DNA from: Methanosarcinales archaeon
GTDB lineage: Archaea > Halobacteriota > Methanosarcinia > Methanosarcinales > Methanogasteraceae
NCBI GenBank assembly: GCA_030606635.1
Contig: JAUWGA010000007.1
Coordinates: 1 to 20,193, forward strand
Direction: 5' to 3'
DNA: 20,193 nt
Below the pieces are notes generated by a model. It saw only the letters and a program-made list of their open reading frames with translations. It ran no database searches and was not told the origin of the DNA. This document shows positions 1 to 8,822 of the stretch, piece after piece; position 1 is the stretch's first letter, and every line of letters begins with the position of its first letter. A program made the position numbers and the translations under genes.

Positions 1-3000
1 TGTGGCGATGTGAACGGCGATTCTTTCGGCGATATCCTCATTGGTGCGCCAACAGCACGTGAATACGTGGCAAACTGCGGAAACGCATTCGTATACTTTG
101 GAGGAGCCCCGTTCAGCGGAAATAAGATCACGCTGTATAACCCATACAACAGCAGTGACTACTTCGGTATCTCTGTCGCATCGGTTGATATCAACGGAGA
201 CGACCTATCAGACATCGTGATCGGTGCAAACGCTGCCAACCGGACTTATGTCATATACGGGAGCGCATCACTCCCTCCAGTGATCAATGGCGGATATAAT
301 AACGAGATGGATCTCACGCTTTGTGGAGAATCCGACTCAGACTTCGGGATCTCGGCATCTTCCGCCGGCGATGTGAACAAGGATGGCGTATGCGATCTCA
401 TCGTCGGCGCGTCAGCAAAGAGCAGTGCGCACATCTTCTACGGCGGCTCTAATCCGGACAACACGTCTGATATCAACCTGACCGGAGAATCCAGCTCCGG
501 CTTCGGTATCTCGGTATCTGCTGCCGGCGATGTGGATTCCGACGGATATGCAGGCGTGATCGTTGGAAGATCTGATAGTAAGGCAGAGGTCTTCTATGAT
601 GTTGATCTCGGCGTCGATCCGATCGAGATATCAGGCGCCTTAAATTTCGGCAGCGTCGTCTCATACATCGGCGATCTGGACGATGACTGCATCTCTGATG
701 TCGCGGTCGGCGCGCCCGGTGCTGGAGAGGTGTATGTGTACACACCGAAATTCCCTGAAGAGCCATGGCTTGCTATCGGAGCTGTGACCGATCCGAATAA
801 CATAACAAAGGTCTGGGAGTACATGGCCGTGATAAAGACTGATGATGGCAACAAGACTGGCCCAATACCGGTCTCTGCTGGCAACTCCACCGGCAAGACT
901 CTCCGGATCTACCGGGAGATTACGACCGATGCCCTTCTTTCGATGCACGTCTACACCGCCCCAAGCAATAGCGCAGATGTTAGAATCTCGGTAAACGGGG
1001 TCGAGGTCAATGCGAGCAGCCCTGCTATTGACACAGGCGGAAACTGGACATGGCACAACATCACGCTTCCACATGACATCACCGAGTGGAGAATCGAAAA
1101 TAACACGATCACAATCAACGTCACCGCTGGCAACCTGAATATCGGCGTGGATGGCGGTGGAGCTAAAATGATCCGCGTAATCCTCCCGATCACCCAGCCG
1201 TTTAACACCACCGAGAGAACCTCTGATTTTGCTGATGCGATCAACAGATGGACTGCGAGTCGTCCGCTCAGTGGCGCCACCAATGTGAGCGAACACCCAG
1301 TCTATCAGTGGCTCGATCCATCAACCAATGAGACCGGATGGGCTGTGCCATTCATACTCCACTCAAACTCATCCGGCGCGATCTATGCGACGAACCTTCA
1401 CGTCAAGGCAGCCCCATCGCTTGACGAGTATCTCGATACGCTGCTTCCGGATTTTGTCAATTACAATGTGATCTTTGCGTTTCTGGACACGCTGCTGAAA
1501 GGGCACCTGTACACGTTCTCGGATGGAAGTTACGAAAAGACCCTGAACTTTACAGGGAATGAGAACCTCACGGTTCACATCGTGCTTCCAGAAAACACAA
1601 CAGCCGTGTACAAGGCGAACATGGATGTCACAGGGCTGCCAAACGAGTCGATCGGCACCGAGGAGCTGACACTGAACTTTGCAAAGGATGCCGATGCCGC
1701 AATCGTGGTGGACTCGGAAGGAAATGTGCATATCAGCTACAGCAAAAACAACCCCCAACTGTGGTATATAAGTAATGAAGGTGGGGCATGGACCAAAGAT
1801 GATGTCAACAAAGGTGGCAAAGATACCAATAATCTCAGCATGACCGGCGACAGTAGCGATGAACTTCATGCAGTATTCATAAAACAAGATACTGTCTATT
1901 ACTCAAGAACAAATGACGGGATATGGATAGATAAACAGGATATGCAAGTGGTGAACGATAGCAGCAAAAACGAGCCGTCGCACGACCCGTCGCAGCCATG
2001 CATCGCTGTCGATATCGCAAATGTACCGCACATCGTCTGGGTCGAGAACGCGTCTGTCTATTATTCCAATAACACCGCAGGCACATGGTCTCCTGCCGTA
2101 CAGGTGAACAACACCACCAATGCAACAGGCCCGCTTCTTAACATCGACTCTAACAATACCAAACATCTCGTCTTCCTTGAAAACAGGATTGTGTACTATA
2201 TGAACACGATAGAGGGCAACTGGAGTGTGCCCATACGTGTGGATGACAGCACCAATGCCTCACAGGTTTCCAGATCACTCGACCGTAATGATTATTTGTA
2301 TCTCGCATGGGTCGAGAACGGAACCACGCTATATTATTCAAACAACACCGGTGGTTTCTGGTCCCAAAAAGATCCGGTGTACACCGGAACCTCGGTATCG
2401 GATCCTTCAATTGATAACGACTATTATAGCGGCGTCTCGCATATCGTATGGGCTAATGCTGACGATGTCTACTACTCAAACAATGCCGGAGGATCCTGGA
2501 GTTCGCCGCAGCAGCTTGGTAGCGGATACGAGCCATACATAACTGTGGACGCCGATGGAAACATCCACGTTATCTGGGGCGAGGGCAATGTGCTTTATTA
2601 CTATGGTTATGTTCTGAATTACCCGAACAGACCCTACATCGTCGTCCACAACAGCACGGTATGGAACTACGACATCGAGGAGGTTAACCACAACAATGTG
2701 AAAATCAACAGCATCGCGCTTGGGGATAATGGCACAGACGCTATATACAAAATGTTTGACATAGACACGACAGTTGAAGGAAAATCCTACTTATCCATCT
2801 ACACGAAAGGGAATAATGGCAACATCAACATCTATGTCAATGACCGGTGGATCGGATCCGCGTTCGTACCAACAAACAGCAGTTTTGTGTGGTACAACAT
2901 CACCCTGCCCCCCGGCGTATGGGACCGCGGCATAAACGAACTCCGCATCAACGGTTCTGGCACCAATAACGAATATGGGTATGCAAATAGCACCGATGAC

Positions 3001-3480
3001 GTGAACGACTGGTACTGTGATAATGGGGCCATGAAGAGTCTTGATCAGGATCATGATCGTACATGGATGATCCGTCTGTATGCCACAGAGTATCGCGGCA
3101 CCCAGAGGACTGCTGACTTTTCAGAGACTTTAACTTCGTATATCTCCTCGCATGATCCATCAGGCGGAAACTATAATATCACGTTCATTGTGCACTCTGA
3201 TACCGAGGGCAAAATCAAACTCTCGCGTCTGCGCGTATATTACTACATCCGCGGAAACGAGACGCGAGTCGTGCAGAAGCGGATCATAACAAATGGCGCA
3301 CCCCAGTACAATTCGGTGACAGCAACGAGACTGGTCACGATTCAGTACACCGACATCCCGGACTCGATGGAGGCACGGCATTATGCTGAGACACGGATAC
3401 CGGACGCAAGTATGGCGCCAGCGCCGATCATCGATCTATGGAACATCGTCGAAGTAAGACTAGAGCTGTGGTATAAATGA
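1..3480 (+). CDS. Giant secreted FG-GAP / beta-propeller surface protein (5' end outside window)
   Basis: The frame is open to the first base (codons Cys-Gly-Asp precede the GTG at 10), so the gene starts upstream and only 1159 codons are visible. Residue numbers count from that GTG. Residues 1-245 hold five FG-GAP/integrin-alpha type repeats with DxNxD or DxDxDG calcium loops (VNGDSFGD, DINGDDLSD, DVNKDGVCD, DVDSDGYAG, DLDDDCISD). Residues about 250-467 form a beta-rich module that recurs at about 872-1077 (shared signatures MIR(V/L), R-T-(S/A)-DF, IxxHS). Residues about 560-866 contain seven units of about 40 residues with YYSNN-xx-GxWS motifs, compatible with a seven-bladed sialidase-like propeller. 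N-glycosylation sequons are very frequent. No C-terminal membrane anchor is visible. The stop overlaps the next gene by ATGA, linking it to the pilin-like genes downstream. I infer an adhesin or pilus-associated surface protein; its ligand is unknown. Confidence 0.85.
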   Translation, partial: CGDVNGDSFGDILIGAPTAREYVANCGNAFVYFGGAPFSGNKITLYNPYNSSDYFGISVASVDINGDDLSDIVIGANAANRTYVIYGSASLPPVINGGYNNEMDLTLCGESDSDFGISASSAGDVNKDGVCDLIVGASAKSSAHIFYGGSNPDNTSDINLTGESSSGFGISVSAAGDVDSDGYAGVIVGRSDSKAEVFYDVDLGVDPIEISGALNFGSVVSYIGDLDDDCISDVAVGAPGAGEVYVYTPKFPEEPWLAIGAVTDPNNITKVWEYMAVIKTDDGNKTGPIPVSAGNSTGKTLRIYREITTDALLSMHVYTAPSNSADVRISVNGVEVNASSPAIDTGGNWTWHNITLPHDITEWRIENNTITINVTAGNLNIGVDGGGAKMIRVILPITQPFNTTERTSDFADAINRWTASRPLSGATNVSEHPVYQWLDPSTNETGWAVPFILHSNSSGAIYATNLHVKAAPSLDEYLDTLLPDFVNYNVIFAFLDTLLKGHLYTFSDGSYEKTLNFTGNENLTVHIVLPENTTAVYKANMDVTGLPNESIGTEELTLNFAKDADAAIVVDSEGNVHISYSKNNPQLWYISNEGGAWTKDDVNKGGKDTNNLSMTGDSSDELHAVFIKQDTVYYSRTNDGIWIDKQDMQVVNDSSKNEPSHDPSQPCIAVDIANVPHIVWVENASVYYSNNTAGTWSPAVQVNNTTNATGPLLNIDSNNTKHLVFLENRIVYYMNTIEGNWSVPIRVDDSTNASQVSRSLDRNDYLYLAWVENGTTLYYSNNTGGFWSQKDPVYTGTSVSDPSIDNDYYSGVSHIVWANADDVYYSNNAGGSWSSPQQLGSGYEPYITVDADGNIHVIWGEGNVLYYYGYVLNYPNRPYIVVHNSTVWNYDIEEVNHNNVKINSIALGDNGTDAIYKMFDIDTTVEGKSYLSIYTKGNNGNINIYVNDRWIGSAFVPTNSSFVWYNITLPPGVWDRGINELRINGSGTNNEYGYANSTDDVNDWYCDNGAMKSLDQDHDRTWMIRLYATEYRGTQRTADFSETLTSYISSHDPSGGNYNITFIVHSDTEGKIKLSRLRVYYYIRGNETRVVQKRIITNGAPQYNSVTATRLVTIQYTDIPDSMEARHYAETRIPDASMAPAPIIDLWNIVEVRLELWYK

Positions 3481-3902
3481 TACGGAATGAGGACGGGCAG
3501 TGGATCATTCTTGCAGGGTTTGCGGTAAGCATAACCCTTGCAGCGCTGATCGTGCTTCTGAACCTGTCCTTCATGGCAGGGCTCCAGTCATCACAGGCTG
3601 AGATCGATTTTCCGATGTACGAACTCCGCGAACTCTACGATGAGACCTACCGGGAGATGAATACCGCTGCCATCCAGAAGAACGAGACCGATGTGATCAA
3701 TGATACGATGGAGAACTTTGGGAATCTTCTTTCCCAGTTGTACCGTTATCACGGGCAGCTGGTGACTGTATCCGTGAACGCGACGATGAACTACTCCGAG
3801 ACCGAGTACTTAAACATCACCACTGTGACAGCTGCTATTGCGTTCGATGATGGTGTCACAGAGTACACAGAGCACCTGAATAGCACATCCATGATGATAT
3901 AG
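3477..3902 (+). CDS. Small pilin-like / single-pass secreted membrane protein
   Basis: This 141-aa protein starts at the ATG inside the ATGA overlap with the giant surface protein, so translation is probably coupled. A short charged N-terminus (MIRNEDGQW) is followed by one hydrophobic helix at about residues 9-35. A 100-residue extracytoplasmic part follows, with several N-glycosylation sequons (NET, NDT, NAT, NYS, NIT, NST). This is the general build of archaeal class III (type IV pilin-like) minor pilins, but the cleavage motif is not clear and I cannot place it in a named family. The next gene begins 8 nt downstream, so the two are likely cotranscribed. The inferred role is a component or anchor of a surface filament that also displays the large FG-GAP protein. 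Confidence 0.75.
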   Translation: MIRNEDGQWIILAGFAVSITLAALIVLLNLSFMAGLQSSQAEIDFPMYELRELYDETYREMNTAAIQKNETDVINDTMENFGNLLSQLYRYHGQLVTVSVNATMNYSETEYLNITTVTAAIAFDDGVTEYTEHLNSTSMMI

Positions 3903-3910
3903 GGGGTTAC

Positions 3911-4456
3911 ATGAACACGACACGATCTGAAGATACAATGATTCATCTTCATCGCCGCGAAGAGCGCAGAGGGTGCAGGAGGTGCATAGTTTTAGGACTG
4001 TGTAGATCCCCTTCCGCGAACCTGGAGGATTGCCGTGCAGTCTCCTACCCGCTCGAATATGTCATAATCTCAGGTATAGCGATCCTCTTCTTCGCAGTCG
4101 TGATGATGACCGCAGGCGCTATGCTCACTGCGGCTCCGGTCGATGTGGCTGCAACCCAGCAGTTCAACGATGTCGGAAACGACATCAGTAACAAGCTGCT
4201 CATGTTCTACCTGATCGTGCCTGAGAACGGTGCGATGAGCACAACGCTTGAGATGCCGCAGACAATCGGCGGACACGCATACACGGTCAGGATGTCCACC
4301 AATAACACCACCGACCAGACCGTGATCATCAGTGCGGATGACCTGGACATCAACATATCATACACCCTAAACGGCATCGGCTCATCCATACCGATCGACG
4401 GGGAGACGCACAGCGCCAGCGGAACGCACAGATTGTGGTTCATCAGTAAAGAGTAA
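3911..4456 (+). CDS. Pilin-like protein with unusually long N-terminal leader
   Basis: The protein has 181 aa. The core looks like an archaeal pilin: RAVSYPLEYV begins a hydrophobic helix of about 28 residues (from about residue 42), then a beta-rich, sequon-containing domain (NNT, NIS). It resembles the pilin-like DUF7266 group often found beside DUF7289 proteins, a resemblance judged by eye. The start is the ATG at 3911, preceded by AGGGGG four bases upstream. The other in-frame ATG is at 3938, and I saw no usual start codon between it and the hydrophobic core. This leaves a 32-41 residue Arg/Cys-rich leader, much longer than usual prepilin leaders. The leader DNA (about 3950-3985, gcgaagagcgcagagggtgc) looks repeat-like, so an insertion may have lengthened it. 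Confidence 0.75.
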   Translation: MNTTRSEDTMIHLHRREERRGCRRCIVLGLCRSPSANLEDCRAVSYPLEYVIISGIAILFFAVVMMTAGAMLTAAPVDVAATQQFNDVGNDISNKLLMFYLIVPENGAMSTTLEMPQTIGGHAYTVRMSTNNTTDQTVIISADDLDINISYTLNGIGSSIPIDGETHSASGTHRLWFISKE

Positions 4457-4467
4457 CAGGAGGCGAC

Positions 4468-5286
4468 ATGAAGAGAAATTCTTCCAAAAAAGAATCGAAG
4501 AACGTCCGGCATCTTAGACGTCCGTTTCGTTCGGCTGGGCCGGCGATTAAATCGAACAGAGCAGTTTCCGAGGTAATCGGATACGTAATCATATTCGGAA
4601 TCGTTATGCTTTCGATCGGGATGATATATGCGGTCGGTTTCCCAGTACTACGGTCATCGACGGACGCGACCCAATTCCAGAGCATTGAACAGGGGTTCCT
4701 GATCCTCCAGACCGACCTATTCAAAGTCGCTCTTGATCAGGCACCTGTCAGGACGACAAAACTCGGCACCGCTGAAGGCGGATCGCTCCGGACTGATCCT
4801 GCTGCGTGCAACCTGACGATCGAGATCACCCATAGCGGAACCAGGGTCAATCATTCGATTTTGATGGGCAATATCGAATTTAACAGCAGGGTCGGGTCTG
4901 TGGCATGTGAAAACGGCGCAGTGGTCGTGAAGTATCAGGCAGGCTCGGTCATGCTCTCGAATCCGCGAATGTTCAATTCCACAGATCAGGGTGATATACT
5001 GTTCTCGCTGGTCAAGATCAATGACTCGTGCTCCTCTTTTGGAGGTGGGATTGCGCAGGTCACGATCAGCAATCCCAGGTTTAATGAGAGCGTCTTCAAT
5101 ACGCCAGCGGTCTATCAGAACGGGGAACTGCGCCTCAAGTTCGAGAGCAGATACGCTGATGCGTGGGGACGGTTCATCAGTGATGAATTCGATACAACGT
5201 TTGATCCGACAACTGGATGGAGCGGGGATATACCGTTTAACGAACTGGTGATCGTTGAGTACATCGTCAGTGTGGATGTGGGGTGA
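4468..5286 (+). CDS. Archaeal type IV pilin-like protein, DUF7289-like
   Basis: The protein has 272 aa. A 30-residue basic leader (many Lys/Arg) ends at NR and is followed by AVSEVIGYVIIFGIVMLSIG, the classic archaeal pilin N-terminal signature (AVSxVIG plus hydrophobic helix). Processing by the archaeal prepilin peptidase after Arg is therefore likely. The remaining ~210 residues are beta-rich and resemble the DUF7289 family (conserved GGSLR and a VxVxGxxG-like end are typical; here GGSLR is present). The start is supported by AGGAGG at 4459-4464, four bases before the ATG, and it lies 11 nt after the previous stop. It is the last gene of the surface operon. Family knowledge suggests a secreted filament subunit or minor pilin; function in this organism is inferred. 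Confidence 0.85.
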   Translation: MKRNSSKKESKNVRHLRRPFRSAGPAIKSNRAVSEVIGYVIIFGIVMLSIGMIYAVGFPVLRSSTDATQFQSIEQGFLILQTDLFKVALDQAPVRTTKLGTAEGGSLRTDPAACNLTIEITHSGTRVNHSILMGNIEFNSRVGSVACENGAVVVKYQAGSVMLSNPRMFNSTDQGDILFSLVKINDSCSSFGGGIAQVTISNPRFNESVFNTPAVYQNGELRLKFESRYADAWGRFISDEFDTTFDPTTGWSGDIPFNELVIVEYIVSVDVG

Positions 5287-5306
5287 TCTCTTTTCGTTAG
5301 CAACTT

Positions 5307-5329
5307 CTGCGCCGCATCTTCATGCGCAG
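5307..5329 (+). other. Short hairpin after the pilin operon
   Basis: CTGCGC (5307-5312) pairs with GCGCAG (5324-5329), and an alternative longer pairing with a 3-nt bulge is possible. It lies 21 nt after the stop of the last pilin-like gene. It could help end the operon transcript or protect its 3' end, but there is no strong T-run after it. Confidence 0.3.
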
Positions 5330-5400
5330 GTGTGTTCCCAACAGGTCGCGGGGGTTTTAAGAACTAACACAGTTCACCACTATATCCGAGTTGTATAATC

Positions 5401-6150
5401 ATGCATTTCAACGCATTCACTGTTCCGGATATCCCACTTGTAGAGGCGGGGGATGACCTTGCAAGGATCATCTGCAAGAATGCTCGCCTCTGCGACCGCG
5501 ACATCGTAGTCATCGCGTCCACAATCGTTGCAAAGGCAGAGGGCAGGGTTGCCGAGCTTGCGGATATCGCGCCGTCTGCCCGCGCTATCGCAATCGCAGA
5601 GCGAAACGAGAGCGATTCCAGATTCGTTCAGGCGGTTCTCGATGAGAGCGAGGAGATCCTTCTGGAGTCGCCGTTCCTCCTTGTGAAGACCCGAAACGGT
5701 AACATCTGTGTGAACGCCGGAATCGATGGATCGAATATCGATTCCGGACGGATCATACTGCTGCCAGAGGATTCTGACGGAAGCGCAAAAACTATCAGGG
5801 AAGACATATTCTCGATGACAAATAAAATCGTCAGCGTGATCATCACAGACACCAACGGACGTGCGTTCCGTGACGGGCAGATCGGGGTTGCAATCGGGAT
5901 CTCAGGGATCACACCGACCAGGGACTGGCGCGGATCGTGCGATCTCTTTGGTAACGTCCTTGAAGTGGCAAACGAGGCGGTCGTGGACGAGATCGCTGCT
6001 GCTGCAAACCTGCTCTTCGGCGAGGGGTCTGACGGCACGCCGGTCGTTGTGATCCGCGGGCTTGACTTCTGTGCGGAAGCAGAGGGGATCAGGGACATCT
6101 ACTTCCTTAAATCCGAAGACGTGATCAGGAATGCGCTTGTGCGTGGCTGA
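5401..6150 (+). CDS. cofE: Coenzyme F420-0:L-glutamate ligase (CofE)
   Basis: The 249-aa protein matches the usual length of archaeal CofE, which uses GTP to add gamma-linked glutamates to coenzyme F420-0 in the cytoplasm. Family motifs are seen in order: an N-terminal VPDIPLVEAGDDL, VIASTIVAKAEGR (residues 37-49), NAGIDGSN (105-112), ITDTNGRAFRDGQ (148-160) with the acidic and polar residues that bind metal and nucleotide, GVAIGISG (162-169), and a C-terminal segment with VVIRGLDF. The ATG at 5401 has no Shine-Dalgarno. TTTTAAGA at 5355-5362 is a weak TATA candidate, so a short or absent leader is likely. The gene is not obviously in an operon: topA follows after 98 nt with its own TATA box. 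It implies F420-dependent redox metabolism. Nothing in it looks broken. Confidence 0.95.
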   Translation: MHFNAFTVPDIPLVEAGDDLARIICKNARLCDRDIVVIASTIVAKAEGRVAELADIAPSARAIAIAERNESDSRFVQAVLDESEEILLESPFLLVKTRNGNICVNAGIDGSNIDSGRIILLPEDSDGSAKTIREDIFSMTNKIVSVIITDTNGRAFRDGQIGVAIGISGITPTRDWRGSCDLFGNVLEVANEAVVDEIAAAANLLFGEGSDGTPVVVIRGLDFCAEAEGIRDIYFLKSEDVIRNALVRG

Positions 6151-6215
6151 TTGTGGGGATTTTGCGGATCAAGGGATTACGATTCGTCCGGGTTGGCAGC
6201 CCATCCGCCGCGTAA

Positions 6216-6226
6216 CATATAAATAT
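6216..6226 (+). promoter_or_regulatory. TATA box of topA
   Basis: CATATAAATAT is centred about 28 nt before the topA ATG (6249), the standard spacing from an archaeal TATA box to a transcription start at or next to the start codon. The gene has no Shine-Dalgarno, which agrees with a leaderless mRNA. Confidence 0.65.
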
Positions 6227-6248
6227 CACGCATCAATAACATGGCATC

Positions 6249-8822
6249 ATGCACCTGATCATCACAGAGAAACACAATACTGCAAAGAGAATCGCAGGTA
6301 TCCTCTTCGGCAGTGCCTCAAAGATGGTCCGGGTAAACGGGGTGAACACGTACGGAGCAGGGGACGAGGTGGTAATCGGACTGAGCGGGCATGTGGTCGG
6401 CGTCGATTTTCCAGAGGAATACAATAGCTGGCAGAAGACCGATGCACGCGATCTCATCCATGCAGAGATCGTAACAGTCCCTGACCGAAGAAATGCCAAG
6501 ATCGTGTCCGCACTCAAGACGCTCGGAAAAAAGGCAGATACCGTAACGATAGCTACCGATTACGACCGGGAAGGGGAATTAATCGGCGTAGAGGCTCTAA
6601 ACATAGTGAAGGGGTCAAATCCGAAGATCAAAGCAGACAGGGCAAGATACAGCACGATCACGCCCGCTGAGATCAAGAATACATTTAAAAATCTCACAGC
6701 GATCGATTTCAACCTTGCAGCGGCAGGGGAGTCGCGCCAGATCATCGATCTGGTCTGGGGTGCCGCACTGACAAGATACCTCTCAGTCACCTCAAAGCGT
6801 CTCGGAAAGCGGTTCCTGTCCGTAGGCAGAGTTCAATCCCCAACCCTTGCCCTGATCGTGGATCGGGAGAAGGAGCGGGAAGCGTTCGTCCCGGAACCGT
6901 ACTGGGAACTCTACGCAGTCCACAAGGAAGGATTTACGTCAAAGCACAGGAAGGACCGCTTCTGGGAGAAGGATGAGTTCGATCAAGTACTTTCAAAGGT
7001 TAAAGATGCGAAAGAAGGGACAGTTTCCGATGTGAAGAAGGGAAAACGGACAGAAAAGCCACCGACTCCATTTAACACCACCGAGTTCATAAGAGCCGCA
7101 AGCAGAATCGGACTCAGTCCCGCGAATGCAATGCGAATCGCAGAGAACCTGTACACAAACGGATTCATATCATACCCCCGGACCGACAACACCGTTTATC
7201 CGGCGAGTCTTGACCTGAAAGATCTTGTATCGATGTTTCTTAAAAGCGAATTCGGGGAGTATGCGGCGAAATTGCTTAAGAAACCGCTCAAGCCGACTGC
7301 CGGAAAAAAAGAGAGTACAGACCACCCTCCGATACATCCTGCATCGCTTGCAAGCAGGAAACAACTGAAGGACGATGAATGGAAGGTTTACGAACTTGTT
7401 GTCCGCAGATTCTTTGCTACATTCGCAGACGCAACTCTCTGGAAGACGCTTCGGGTCATCATCGATATAAAAGGAGAGGATTTTGTCGCAAACGGCGCAG
7501 TCCTCGTTGAACCCGGATGGAGATACTACTACCCGTATCACGAATCAGATGACCGGATACTGCCTGATCTTAAGCATGGGCAGGTGCTCGGCATCAAGAA
7601 GTTCGAGACCGAGAGCAAGACGACGAAACCGCCTGGAAGATACGGTCAGGCAAGGCTTATCAAGGTGATGGAGGATCTGGGGCTTGGAACGAAATCGACC
7701 CGGCACGAGATCATCCAGAAGTTGTACGATCGGGCGTACGTTCACGGAACTCCGATCCAGCCGACGAAGACCGCCTATTCGGTGGTCGACACGCTTGAGA
7801 AGTATGCAAAGATGGTTGTCGTCCCTGATATGACGAGTAAACTCGAAGGAGACATGTCCGACATCGCAGACGGGAAGATAACAGAAGACACCGTGATAAC
7901 GGAGTCAAAAGAGATGCTCGACTCCATTTTTGACGATCTGGTGACGAACAAGGAGCAGATCGCAGAGGGCTTGCGCGACGGGCTCTACACCGACACCGTG
8001 GTCGGCCCCTGTCCTGAATGTGGCTCTGACATGGTGGTGCGCCCGTCACGGTTCGGCATGTTCATCGGATGCACAGGCTATCCCGACTGCAAGTTAGCGC
8101 TCTCGATCCCGTCCTCGAAATACGGGATGGTGATCGTCACTGACAAGGTCTGCGAGGAGCATAATCTGCACCGCCTGATGATTGCAATAGCTGGAAAACG
8201 CCCGATCGATGTGGGATGCCCGTATTGCAACCACCTGAAGTGGGAAGAAGCCGAAAAAGCCGGAAACGATCCTGTGGTCGGTCCCTGCCCCGAATGCGGA
8301 TCTGATCTCGTCGCCAAGATGTCGAGAAGCGGTGGCAGGTTCATCAAGTGCACGAGTCCGGACGAGAGTTGCAAGTTCACGCTGCCGCTCCCGCCGCCGC
8401 GGTACGGGGAACTGGTCATAACCGAGACGACCTGCGAGACGCACAAGGGCTTGCACCACGTCCGCATTGCGCGGGAGGGCGCCCGCCCGTGGGAGATCGG
8501 ATGCCCGTACTGTAGTTTCATCGAGTTACAGAAGAATAAGGAGAATTCCAAGGGCAAAGGTAAAGGCGGCAAAACGAGCAGGAAAACCGGTGCTAAAAGT
8601 AAAAGTAAAAAGGCAGCGGCAGGGAAGGGGGCGAAAGGGGGATTGACCGATGTCGCAGGTATCGGGGATGCTATCGCAAAGCAACTGCAATCGGCTGGCA
8701 TAAAGACGCAAGCGGATCTGGCTGCGGCTGATGCCGAAGAACTATCTGGCAAACTCGCTAAAGTCAGCAAGAAGAGAATTGTAGGCTGGCAAAGTATGGT
8801 TCAGTCCCAGACATCCGCGTAG
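6249..8822 (+). CDS. topA: DNA topoisomerase I, archaeal type IA
   Basis: The enzyme (857 aa) relaxes negatively supercoiled DNA by passing a strand through a transient 5'-phosphotyrosyl break. The TOPRIM domain opens with MHLIITEKHNTAKRIA and carries the DxDxxGE metal motif at 104-110 (ATDYDREGE). The active-site tyrosine is Tyr309 in GFISYPRTDN. After the catalytic core there are two zinc-ribbon pairs: CPEC...C...C (588, 591, 608, 614) with CPYC at 657-660, and CPEC (680-683), C701, C708 with CPYC at 752-755. Residues about 766-798 are a Lys/Gly-rich flexible linker, followed by a helix-hairpin-helix-like domain (VAGIGDAIAKQLQSAGI) to the end. The start is the ATG at 6249; the ATG at 6241 is out of frame. 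Its 3' end overlaps the convergent secreted-protein gene by 22 nt. Confidence 0.95.
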   Translation: MHLIITEKHNTAKRIAGILFGSASKMVRVNGVNTYGAGDEVVIGLSGHVVGVDFPEEYNSWQKTDARDLIHAEIVTVPDRRNAKIVSALKTLGKKADTVTIATDYDREGELIGVEALNIVKGSNPKIKADRARYSTITPAEIKNTFKNLTAIDFNLAAAGESRQIIDLVWGAALTRYLSVTSKRLGKRFLSVGRVQSPTLALIVDREKEREAFVPEPYWELYAVHKEGFTSKHRKDRFWEKDEFDQVLSKVKDAKEGTVSDVKKGKRTEKPPTPFNTTEFIRAASRIGLSPANAMRIAENLYTNGFISYPRTDNTVYPASLDLKDLVSMFLKSEFGEYAAKLLKKPLKPTAGKKESTDHPPIHPASLASRKQLKDDEWKVYELVVRRFFATFADATLWKTLRVIIDIKGEDFVANGAVLVEPGWRYYYPYHESDDRILPDLKHGQVLGIKKFETESKTTKPPGRYGQARLIKVMEDLGLGTKSTRHEIIQKLYDRAYVHGTPIQPTKTAYSVVDTLEKYAKMVVVPDMTSKLEGDMSDIADGKITEDTVITESKEMLDSIFDDLVTNKEQIAEGLRDGLYTDTVVGPCPECGSDMVVRPSRFGMFIGCTGYPDCKLALSIPSSKYGMVIVTDKVCEEHNLHRLMIAIAGKRPIDVGCPYCNHLKWEEAEKAGNDPVVGPCPECGSDLVAKMSRSGGRFIKCTSPDESCKFTLPLPPPRYGELVITETTCETHKGLHHVRIAREGARPWEIGCPYCSFIELQKNKENSKGKGKGGKTSRKTGAKSKSKKAAAGKGAKGGLTDVAGIGDAIAKQLQSAGIKTQADLAAADAEELSGKLAKVSKKRIVGWQSMVQSQTSA

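Noticed and set aside
661..1296. Long minus-strand open frame (about 211 codons) opposite the giant surface protein
   Set aside because: It lies wholly inside a clearly coding region and its translation is low in recognisable motifs; it is a shadow of the plus-strand codon pattern.
8078..8770. Minus-strand open frame of about 230 codons opposite the topA zinc ribbons and linker
   Set aside because: Its leucine-rich stretch is the reverse of the Lys-rich topA linker; the plus-strand zinc-ribbon motifs are unmistakable.
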